A stretch of DNA of 7,248 nucleotides from an uncultured Acidimicrobiaceae bacterium (lineage in GTDB: Bacteria; Actinomycetota; Acidimicrobiia; Acidimicrobiales; Ilumatobacteraceae): NCBI GenBank assembly GCA_903934195.1, contig CAIZMV010000145.1, positions 1 through 7,248 on the forward strand, read 5' to 3'. Both the position numbers and the translations under genes were made by a program. The notes below the pieces were generated by a model that saw only the letters and a list, made by a program, of their open reading frames with translations, made no database searches and was not told where the DNA came from. Positions 1-6,059 of the stretch are shown in pieces (within the stretch, counting starts at the first letter, position 1; each line of letters begins with the position of its first letter).

Positions 1-462
1 CATTCATGGGGTCCACGTTTCTGGCAAGCACCGTGGTACTACCGCTGGCTCACTGCAAACTTCGGAGAAAACCTTGGCTTCATGGCAAGCCGTGTTGCCA
101 AAAGAGACTCTGCGGGTTCACGCGGCGGGTTTGTGTGGGACAACGGTCAGATTCACTTGTGTGATGACGTACAAATATCAACTGTCACAGTTGGTGAAGA
201 TAACTACCACGACAAAGTAACTGGCGTCATTAAGTCATCAAAGTCAAACAAAGAGTGGAACTTTGAAGGCGAAGTCACAAGCCTCATTCCTCTTCGTAAT
301 CGTCGCCAAGACCCCGACGGCAATTGGCTGATGACACGCATTAGTGAAGGCATGACCAAGTGGCGTATCACTTCTGGAGAACATGAAGGCGCAACCGGTT
401 TCGGAATGTCTGAATATCTCGACCAAATCATCGACGACGCACCAGTAGGTATTGCCGAGTAG
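1..462 (+). CDS. Lipocalin-like DUF7064/DUF7065-type protein, C-terminal part (5' end outside window)
   Basis: The reading frame is open from the first base of the window to a TAG at 460-462, giving at least 153 residues. An in-frame ATG lies at 82, but the codons before it also read as conserved-looking protein (WGPRFW, then PWYYRWL, ANFG, GF), so the gene almost certainly begins upstream and 82 is an internal methionine. Visible motifs are the aromatic WGPRFW...WYYRW stretch, a GGFVWDNG turn, alternating beta-type segments (VTSLIPLRN), and a terminal GATGFGMSEYLDQI. From memory this pattern matches the C-terminal half of actinobacterial proteins with DUF7064/DUF7065 domains, which have a lipocalin-like, AttH/CrtC-type beta-barrel fold and often occur near lipid or CoA metabolism genes. 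The molecular function of that family is unknown. The coding assignment is firm; the family name is recalled and could not be tested. Confidence 0.72.
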   Translation, partial: HSWGPRFWQAPWYYRWLTANFGENLGFMASRVAKRDSAGSRGGFVWDNGQIHLCDDVQISTVTVGEDNYHDKVTGVIKSSKSNKEWNFEGEVTSLIPLRNRRQDPDGNWLMTRISEGMTKWRITSGEHEGATGFGMSEYLDQIIDDAPVGIAE

Positions 463-470
463 CAACTCGC

Positions 471-501
471 TACCCACAATCGTTGACACATTGGGTGGGT
501 A
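471..501 (+). promoter_or_regulatory. Intergenic hairpin before the secreted-protein gene
   Basis: TACCCAC (471-477) pairs perfectly with GTGGGTA (495-501). After a two-base bulge (493-494) the stem continues with AAT (478-480) against ATT (490-492), leaving a 9-base loop at 481-489. The structure occupies most of the 49-base gap and starts 8 bases after the stop of the upstream gene. No T-run follows, so it is not a classical intrinsic terminator. The right arm contains the G-rich stretch nearest the ATG at 512, so it could instead mask a weak ribosome site. The pairing is read directly; either role is inference. Confidence 0.35.
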
Positions 502-511
502 CTGTGCGGGT

Positions 512-3500
512 ATGCGCATTCCCCGTTTAGTTCTTACTCTTCTTCTTGTCGGCACTCCGGTTGCCGCCGTGGTTGCCACAGCATCAGTCGCTTCGGCTGA
601 TCCGTTCACATATACAAGTGTCGAAGTTGGCAACTCCGCGGTGTGCGCCGTCACAACTGACGGCACTGCGGTGTGCTGGGGAAGCAACCGCGATCAATAC
701 CTCATTGCTTCATCGAGAGAACTGAACATAACAACCCCCACAAAGGTGCCACTACCAAACAATGATCGCTTCGTCACGCTTGATGGCGGAGCAAACCGCA
801 CATGGTGTGGTCTTGCTGTTTCCGGAAAGGTCTACTGCTGGGGCGATCACCACACCGGGAGTTATTTCTCACCAAGTTCTCGAACACCCGTTGCTGTTGA
901 GTTCCCTCATGAAATGACAATTACCGAAGTTCATAGCGGTTATAGCAACGGTTGCGCCATCAACACAGACGCCGAACTGTGGTGCTGGGGAGACATTCTT
1001 GAATCTGGAAGTGGACAAACAGAACCAATGCGCACACCAGTAAAGGTTGCGATGCCAAACAATGAACGAGTCATCGACTTTGACAACGGTGGTGCGTCGT
1101 GTGCTGTTACTGATCTCGGAAACATCTATTGCTGGGGCCACTCAAACGGTGCAGGTCAATTAGGAATCGGATATGTCAACAACTTTGCATATGCAGTGTC
1201 CGTTACCCCACTCAAAGTTCTCACACCTGCCGGAGTTCAATTTGCCTCTGTTACAACTGGTCTTGAACATTCCTGTGCTTTATCCACGACTGGAACCGGA
1301 TATTGCTGGGGTGACAACTACGAGGGACTCTTTGGAAACGACTCGTACGCCGACAGTTCTGTGCCTACACCGATGGTGGTACCAAACAATGAAAAACTCT
1401 CACAAATTTCCACTGGCTGGTATCACACCTGTGTCATAACCGTTTCTGGCTCATCCTGGTGTTTTGGCCGCGGTGGGTTTGGTGAACTTGGCACAGGCAC
1501 AACACTCGGTGGCAAGACCTACAGGGCTCCACTTGTTCGTTCAGGAATTCAATTCTCTAAAATCAGCGCAGCCATCGGAACTACCTGCGGCATAGACCAA
1601 TTCAGCAAAATCTGGTGTTGGGGTGGAGCGAACTGGGGTACCAGTGGCAATGGAAAACTTGAGGCTTCTCTATTTCCCGCAGTCATTTTGCCCGTGGGCA
1701 CTCCCACTGTCTCGCTTGATTCCACCACCAATGTTGATGCTGAAACAGCAACCGTACGCGGCACTGTCAACGCAAATGGCAATTCCACACGTATGACAGT
1801 TGAGTATTCAACCTCGGCAACATTCGCTTCTTCAACCAGTGTCTCAGTCTTCACAGTGTTACGTGACGGCAATTACTCCCCCATCGCTATTCCCACAGAT
1901 CTCAGTTCACTCGCGCCACGTACTGCGTATTACGCACGAATGACTGCCACCAATACTTTTGGTTCAACAGTAAGCAATGTCATTTCCTTCACCACTCTTG
2001 GCACTGAACCGGTTGTTACCGGTCTGATTATCTCCGATATCACTGGCAACGAGGCAAACATTTCGGTATCCGTGAATCCTGGGCGTTTGTCCACGACTTC
2101 TGTTCTTGAATTCTCAACCGACAATAGGTTCGTCACAAACGTCACCCCAGTTGCACTTAGTTCAACCAAAGGGTCAGACACCCAGGCTCTCACCACATCG
2201 CTCACTGAACTTCGTGCTCGCACCACGTATTACACACGAGTAACTTCTACCAACCAACTGGGCAGCGCTTCGTCAAGCACTGAATCATTCACCACCATCG
2301 GAGACCTTCCACGTGCTGCACTGTCATCAGTTGATAGTTCACTCACCTCAGTTTCTGCGACTGTGACAGTTAAAACAGGACTTCTGTCAGGAACTGTGCA
2401 CCTGGAAGCTTCTACTGACCGCAGTTTTGAAAAGTCATCATCGTCCAACGTCGGAACCTTTGTCAGTGGCGGCCCTACTCAGCATTCGCTCTCAGTGACC
2501 GGCCTCACTAACCGAACTGATTACTTCATTCGTGCGGTAGCCACAAATGAACTCGGGTCGTTCACCACAGCAATACAAAGCGTGCGTACAGCCGGTGGAA
2601 TTCCAGTTATTGACAGCGTCTCAGTCACACCATCAACTAGCAATGCTTCATTATCCGTTTCAATCGATACCACCGGTCTTGACACGTTTGTTACTGCCGA
2701 GATCTCCACACAAGCAGACTTTTCAGACACGACGGAGTACTTCTTGTACTCAGGAACTTCCAGTGGCGCCTACACAGTCACTCTTATGAATTTGCTTCCA
2801 CGAGTCACTTATTTCCTTCGAATCACTGCAACTAATGATTCCGGCACCGTACTCAGTGCGACCAAGACCTTCGTGGCTGTGACACCTCTCGGGATTGTCA
2901 TCAATGACGACGACGAAACTGCTCAATCACCAAGCGTTGAGTTGTCATTCACTGCGCCAGCGCGCACATCTGCAATTCGCGTATCCAACTACACCGATTT
3001 CTCACACGCTCGCGTCGTCCCCACCACAACAAGCCTCACGTGGAAATTGCTCGAACCTAAAGGACCACGTTCAACTCGTACTGTGTGGGTGCAGTTCATC
3101 TCGTCAGACGGAACAGTGACTCAGTATTCCGACTCTATTGATGTGATGATCGACGAGCCCGAACCAACGCCAACCACAACAACTGTTCCGACAGTCACCT
3201 CAACGACCGTTCCTTCGGTCACCACAAGCACCACCTCAACTACCACCACTGTTCCCGAAGTTTCGGTCGCTACTACTCTTTCTGCAATACAACCAGTAGT
3301 TGTTGCTAGGTCATACGCGCCAGTTCGTAGCGCAACTGTTGTGCCTCGACAGAATCAATCGAATATCAAGAAGATACAAACCAAGATTGGTAAGAAGATT
3401 TCGACACGAACTGTCGTAGCTACGAAATCAGGCAAGTACATCATTGTCTTTCCAAAGGGAATCAAATCAATGAGCGTTCGTTTCGTTGGCAAGTCTGGTT

Positions 3501-3535
3501 TGGTATCAGCTTGGTCTCGTATTGCGGCACCGTAG
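512..3535 (+). CDS. Large secreted RCC1-propeller / fibronectin III-like repeat protein
   Basis: This encodes 1007 residues from ATG 512. The frame is open further up to a TTG at 452, but that start would overlap the preceding gene. The ATG at 512 is followed immediately by a signal peptide: basic MRIPR, a hydrophobic core to about residue 28, and a likely cut after ASA at 27-29. Domains in order: seven RCC1-type blades (about 34-373), each ending in a CWG or similar motif; four fibronectin III-like domains (about 397-790) with recurring E-x-S-T and Y-[YF]-x-R-x-x-[AS]-T-N motifs; a divergent fifth beta domain (about 791-880); a Thr/Val/Pro linker (882-918); and a basic C-terminal module (about 919-1007). 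All 14 cysteines lie in the propeller. There is no LPXTG motif or C-terminal membrane segment. The gene ends with tandem TAG codons (3533-3538). RCC1 propellers mediate binding and FN3 arrays act as spacers, so an exported adhesion or ligand-binding role is plausible; the ligand is unknown. Confidence 0.93.
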   Translation: MRIPRLVLTLLLVGTPVAAVVATASVASADPFTYTSVEVGNSAVCAVTTDGTAVCWGSNRDQYLIASSRELNITTPTKVPLPNNDRFVTLDGGANRTWCGLAVSGKVYCWGDHHTGSYFSPSSRTPVAVEFPHEMTITEVHSGYSNGCAINTDAELWCWGDILESGSGQTEPMRTPVKVAMPNNERVIDFDNGGASCAVTDLGNIYCWGHSNGAGQLGIGYVNNFAYAVSVTPLKVLTPAGVQFASVTTGLEHSCALSTTGTGYCWGDNYEGLFGNDSYADSSVPTPMVVPNNEKLSQISTGWYHTCVITVSGSSWCFGRGGFGELGTGTTLGGKTYRAPLVRSGIQFSKISAAIGTTCGIDQFSKIWCWGGANWGTSGNGKLEASLFPAVILPVGTPTVSLDSTTNVDAETATVRGTVNANGNSTRMTVEYSTSATFASSTSVSVFTVLRDGNYSPIAIPTDLSSLAPRTAYYARMTATNTFGSTVSNVISFTTLGTEPVVTGLIISDITGNEANISVSVNPGRLSTTSVLEFSTDNRFVTNVTPVALSSTKGSDTQALTTSLTELRARTTYYTRVTSTNQLGSASSSTESFTTIGDLPRAALSSVDSSLTSVSATVTVKTGLLSGTVHLEASTDRSFEKSSSSNVGTFVSGGPTQHSLSVTGLTNRTDYFIRAVATNELGSFTTAIQSVRTAGGIPVIDSVSVTPSTSNASLSVSIDTTGLDTFVTAEISTQADFSDTTEYFLYSGTSSGAYTVTLMNLLPRVTYFLRITATNDSGTVLSATKTFVAVTPLGIVINDDDETAQSPSVELSFTAPARTSAIRVSNYTDFSHARVVPTTTSLTWKLLEPKGPRSTRTVWVQFISSDGTVTQYSDSIDVMIDEPEPTPTTTTVPTVTSTTVPSVTTSTTSTTTTVPEVSVATTLSAIQPVVVARSYAPVRSATVVPRQNQSNIKKIQTKIGKKISTRTVVATKSGKYIIVFPKGIKSMSVRFVGKSGLVSAWSRIAAP
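611..1630 (+). repeat. Seven tandem RCC1-type blade repeats
   Basis: Seven units of about 49-58 residues each contain a segment of the form (x)G..x.C.(8 residues).CWG. The cysteine pairs fall at residues 45/55, 99/109, 148/158, 197/207, 255/265, 307/317 and 359/369 of the host protein. Seven blades is the usual count for a closed RCC1 beta-propeller. An identical 11-base DNA word, CCAAACAATGA, occurs at 755-765, 1055-1065 and 1382-1392 and encodes PNN(D/E) ahead of blades 2, 4 and 6. This is consistent with duplication inside the gene. Confidence 0.85.
1700..2881 (+). repeat. Four tandem fibronectin III-like domains
   Basis: The unit is about 96-100 residues. Equivalent motifs recur at residues 431-438 (EYSTSATF), 533-540 (EFSTDNRF), 632-639 (EASTDRSF) and 730-737 (EISTQADF). 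A second set recurs at 473-484 (YYARMTATNTFG), 573-584 (YYTRVTSTNQLG), 671-682 (YFIRAVATNELG) and 767-778 (YFLRITATNDSG). Each domain ends in a short FTT/VRT-Gly type linker. A fifth, weaker copy (RVSNYTDF at 823-830) follows at about 791-880 and lacks the T-N-x-x-G motif. The fold is inferred from motif spacing. Confidence 0.82.
3167..3256 (+). repeat. Low-complexity Thr/Val/Pro linker coding region
   Basis: Residues 886-915 of the secreted protein are almost entirely Thr, Ser, Val and Pro, with TTVP at 890-893, 898-901 and 912-915. The DNA is rich in AC-type triplets. Such linkers are common in exported actinobacterial proteins, where they act as extended and possibly O-glycosylated spacers between folded domains. 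Glycosylation here is inference. Confidence 0.8.
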
Positions 3536-3549
3536 TAGTGTCGTGATTG

Positions 3550-4281
3550 TCAGTTGTTAGCTGTCCGATTCAGGAATTGCTCTGCAACGTCTGCACTGCC
3601 GATCACTTCAAGTGACGACATAGGAATTCTGCGCCATAGGCCCAGCAACAGCTGTGATGCAGAGCCCCGTATTGCGCAATCACCTTTGGCGTGTTCGCGT
3701 GTCACAACAACATCTGATGATTCAGTGGGAACAATCAACCATTCACCGTCTACGTCGGTGCAATGAATATGCACTGAGCCACTGAGGGGGCCTTCCTCGT
3801 CACGCGTATTGCTCTTCACCATTACATGCACGAACTCATCTATGCCGTCGCTCGCTAGTGCAGCGTCAATCTCGGAACAAATACCCACAGCCACATGCGC
3901 ATCCCATGCGTGCACAGCGGTCTCATGTGCCATGCGCCGAATCACCCACGCAATGTCTTGCACACCTGCCCATGTCCAGCATGAACGGGCGGGATCAAGT
4001 GAAGACAACACGCCAATCAAGTCATCAAGGCCTGTGCGGTATTCAGACAGCAGATCGTTATCAGCTGGTTTCGAACGAGGCACATAATCGTCCGGATTCA
4101 TGATGTGAGTTTGCGCAATGAACTTCCATGAGTAATGGACCTCGATCATGTGCCACAACAAGTCAGAACCAACCCATGGTTCACACGAAGCAACCGGTGC
4201 ATTCAATGCCTGTGCAATCGAATCAGCGAACGCGTCGCCCTCGCGTCGCAACACCGCGAGATATTCAGTGGTAGTCAACAT
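3550..4281 (-). CDS. Maleylpyruvate isomerase-family (mycothiol-dependent, DinB-like) protein
   Basis: This encodes 243 residues, start ATG at 4281, stop TGA at 3550-3552. The N-terminal half has the DinB-like four-helix metal-binding pattern of the family: SDLLWHMIEVH near 39-49 and RRMAHETAVHAWDA at 115-128. By analogy with known members the metal ligands would be H44, E120 and H124. The C-terminal part (about 168-240) has the second-domain signature, with HIHCTDVDGEWLI followed by CAIRGSASQLLLGLWRR at 202-218. The family includes mycothiol-dependent maleylpyruvate isomerase of gentisate breakdown, but most actinobacterial members have no known substrate, and no gentisate-pathway gene is present here. 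It starts 16 bases after the oxidoreductase stop and is probably the last gene of the minus-strand operon; AGGA lies just before the start. The family call is strong; the reaction is unassigned. Confidence 0.88.
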   Translation of the reverse strand: MLTTTEYLAVLRREGDAFADSIAQALNAPVASCEPWVGSDLLWHMIEVHYSWKFIAQTHIMNPDDYVPRSKPADNDLLSEYRTGLDDLIGVLSSLDPARSCWTWAGVQDIAWVIRRMAHETAVHAWDAHVAVGICSEIDAALASDGIDEFVHVMVKSNTRDEEGPLSGSVHIHCTDVDGEWLIVPTESSDVVVTREHAKGDCAIRGSASQLLLGLWRRIPMSSLEVIGSADVAEQFLNRTANN

Positions 4282-4297
4282 GTCCTAGCGCGACGTA

Positions 4298-5188
4298 CTA
4301 AATCGCACGTGTGGCATCAGCCAATTCTTGCCACTGTTTCATTGGCAAAGTACCTGGGGCATCAGTTAGAACTTGCACACACACATGGTCTGCACCGGAA
4401 TCAAGATGAGCCTTCACTCGAGCAGTTATTTGCTCGGTTGTGCCCCATGCAACAATCGCATCAACAACGCGGTCTTCCTGATTTGCTACTTCATCTGCAT
4501 TGAAGCCAAGACGCACAAGATTGTTTACGTAGTTCGGCAAACGTGTGTAGGTGTTCATGTGCTGACGAGCAATCGCGCGTGCCTTCGTAGGGTCTGTTTC
4601 AAAAACCACAGCTTGTTCTGGGGCCAACAATGCATCAGGACCCATTACCCCACGTGCCATTGCTGTGTGTTCCACAGGAATGAAATATGGGTGTGCACCA
4701 GCGCACCGTTCTGCAGCAAGTTTCAACATCTTTGGTCCTAATGCAGCAAGAACACGAAGTGGTGGCGTACTTGGAGCTGGAGAGAAGTAAATGCCAGCGT
4801 CCATAGCGTCGAGGTATTCAACCATCGTGGAATATGGCTTGTCGTAGTTTCCCTTGTGAACACCAGTCACCATTGGCGCATGACTAACGCCCATTCCCAA
4901 AACGAAACGATTCGGGAAAGCCTCGGAAACTGTCTTCCAGCCAGCCTGCATTGTTTGGGCTGTGCGAGCATGAATGCTTGCGATTCCAGTAGCAAGAATC
5001 ATGTTCTTGGTGGCAGACAGCAACAGTGATGTTGATGCAAATGGTTCACGCAACACAGCTTCAGGAACCCACACGGTGCCGAAACCCATGGCTTCTACTT
5101 GGGCGATTGCATCCTGCGCTTTCGCCATTGGTTGCAGGTCAAAGTCTGCAGTCCATAGTCCGACGCGTCCAAGATTGATTTTGCTCAT
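4298..5188 (-). CDS. LLM-class F420-dependent oxidoreductase, TIGR03620-like
   Basis: This encodes 296 residues, start ATG at 5188, stop TAG at 4298-4300. It looks like a single-domain luciferase-like TIM barrel of full family length. Visible features are the N-terminal strand GRVGLWT (7-13), VWVPEAVLREPF (39-50), ATGIASIHAR (66-75), RFVLGMGVSHAP (94-105), the YLDAMD helix (125-130), LAALGPKML (147-155), GAHPYFIPVEHTAMAR (164-179), LPNYVNNLVRLGF (217-229) and AWGTTEQITARV (247-258). From memory these match the MSMEG_4141-type family of probable F420-dependent enzymes (TIGR03620). Members are presumed to carry out F420/F420H2-linked hydride transfer on an unknown substrate; F420 use is inferred from the family. 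It lies between nudC (35-base gap) and the isomerase-family gene (16-base gap), all on the same strand, suggesting one transcript. Confidence 0.9.
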   Translation of the reverse strand: MSKINLGRVGLWTADFDLQPMAKAQDAIAQVEAMGFGTVWVPEAVLREPFASTSLLLSATKNMILATGIASIHARTAQTMQAGWKTVSEAFPNRFVLGMGVSHAPMVTGVHKGNYDKPYSTMVEYLDAMDAGIYFSPAPSTPPLRVLAALGPKMLKLAAERCAGAHPYFIPVEHTAMARGVMGPDALLAPEQAVVFETDPTKARAIARQHMNTYTRLPNYVNNLVRLGFNADEVANQEDRVVDAIVAWGTTEQITARVKAHLDSGADHVCVQVLTDAPGTLPMKQWQELADATRAI

Positions 5189-5200
5189 GGCCTAAACGCT

Positions 5201-5215
5201 AGAGGATTCCCCTCT
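5201..5215 (-). other. Small inverted repeat between nudC and the oxidoreductase gene
   Basis: AGAGG (5201-5205) and CCTCT (5211-5215) form a perfect 5-bp stem with a 5-base loop, 8 bases beyond the nudC stop in the minus-strand direction. No T-run follows on that strand, so termination is doubtful. A TANNNT element (TAGCGT, read on the minus strand at 5201-5196) overlaps its edge and sits 7 bases before the oxidoreductase ATG. It may be a processing site, a weak attenuator or chance. Confidence 0.2.
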
Positions 5216-5223
5216 CGAAATCG

Positions 5224-6015
5224 TTAGCGCTGCAGCAGCCAATCGTCAATGAGACGGCGTGCAATTGAGATTGATCCTGGAATCATGGGCAGGTCGTCCC
5301 TGGTGTACCAATTTGCATCGGCAATTTCAGTGGTATCGCACACGATGTCGCCGGATACGTAGTTTGCCCGAAAGCCCAGCATCAGGGAGTTAGGAAACGG
5401 CCATGGCTGACTAGCTACGTATTCCACGTTGTTGACAATGATGCCGACTTCTTCTTCTACTTCACGCGCAACAGCTTGTTCAAGGTTTTCACCTGGTTCA
5501 ACAAACCCAGCAAGACAGGAATACAACGGCATAGGGAAATTGGTACCGCGCGCAAGCAATGCTTGTTGATCATCTCCTTCACCTCGTGTCACAAGCGTGA
5601 TGATGGCGGGTGAAAGTCGAGGGAACTGCATCAGCGAACATGCAGGACAGCGAAATGCCCGCTCGTTGTGCGCGAGTTCTGTTGGCTCGCCGCACCTACC
5701 GCAGTAACGATGCGTGCGTGCCCACTCAATCAGTTGCACCGCGCGGCCTGCCACTGCCCATTCGGTATTGCTTACTCTGGCGAACAAGGAATACAGATCA
5801 GTCTCTGCGCCGTAGCCGGGGTCTTCGCCACGCGGCACGTCAATTCCCCAGCATGCAACGTCTCCGTGCATGCCTAAAAAGTGACTAGTCCATGATTCCT
5901 CTGCCGGCCGATCATCAATAAACACCTTGGTGCCGACCACATGGATGTAGCGATGTTCGACTACCGAATCGGCTGGAATCAGAGAAGGACGGAAGGAGGA
6001 ATCTTGCTGGCTCAT
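5224..6015 (-). CDS. nudC: NADH pyrophosphatase (NAD+ diphosphatase), Nudix family
   Basis: This encodes 263 residues from ATG 6015, close to the length of known NudC proteins. An upstream in-frame GTG at 6066 would add 17 residues but would overlap the start of the divergent thiolase gene, so it was not chosen. The enzyme hydrolyses NAD(H) to NMN(H) and AMP, and relatives also remove NAD caps from RNA 5' ends. The sequence shows a variable N-terminal domain, a zinc ribbon with C105-x2-C108 and C123-x2-C126, and a complete Nudix box from G170 to I192 (G-x5-E-x7-REVEEEVGI, with E176, R184, E185, E188 and E189). The subfamily hallmark SQPWPFPNS follows at 202-210 and separates NADH pyrophosphatases from other Nudix enzymes. 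All key residues are present. It is the first gene of the minus-strand cluster and is divergent from the thiolase. Confidence 0.95.
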   Translation of the reverse strand: MSQQDSSFRPSLIPADSVVEHRYIHVVGTKVFIDDRPAEESWTSHFLGMHGDVACWGIDVPRGEDPGYGAETDLYSLFARVSNTEWAVAGRAVQLIEWARTHRYCGRCGEPTELAHNERAFRCPACSLMQFPRLSPAIITLVTRGEGDDQQALLARGTNFPMPLYSCLAGFVEPGENLEQAVAREVEEEVGIIVNNVEYVASQPWPFPNSLMLGFRANYVSGDIVCDTTEIADANWYTRDDLPMIPGSISIARRLIDDWLLQR

Positions 6016-6059
6016 TGCCCACTGACGGTAGTGCGTATGGCCCTGTCTAAGATAACTAA
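6016..6059. promoter_or_regulatory. Divergent nudC / thiolase promoter region with overlapping -10-like elements
   Basis: This 44-base gap must carry start signals for both genes if each has its own promoter. On the plus strand TAAGAT (6048-6053) fits the actinobacterial TANNNT -10 pattern and lies exactly 6 bases before the thiolase ATG at 6060, the spacing expected for a leaderless transcript. No Shine-Dalgarno sequence is visible there. A CTGACG (6022-6027) resembles a -35 box but at a long 20-base spacing. On the minus strand TATCTT (6054-6049) overlaps the same bases and would give nudC a short leader containing a GTGGG stretch. The motifs are read directly; promoter activity is inference. 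Confidence 0.45.

Noticed and set aside
82..84. ATG at 82 as the true start of the first gene
   Set aside because: The frame is open and protein-like (aromatic, conserved-looking motifs) all the way to base 1, so this is an internal methionine.
452..511. TTG start at 452 that would extend the secreted protein by 20 residues
   Set aside because: It overlaps the upstream gene and puts 20 polar residues ahead of a textbook signal peptide that begins at ATG 512.
483..511. TTGACA (483-488) as a -35 box for the secreted-protein gene
   Set aside because: No credible -10 hexamer lies 16-19 bases downstream before the start codon; the match sits in a hairpin loop and is likely chance.
244..687. 147-codon minus-strand open frame across the first gene, the gap and the signal-peptide region
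   Set aside because: It is antisense to two supported genes and its product shows no domain or motif.
5189..5201. TAGCGT on the minus strand as a promoter giving a leaderless oxidoreductase transcript
   Set aside because: The motif is very loose, there is no supporting -35, and close spacing to nudC already explains transcription.
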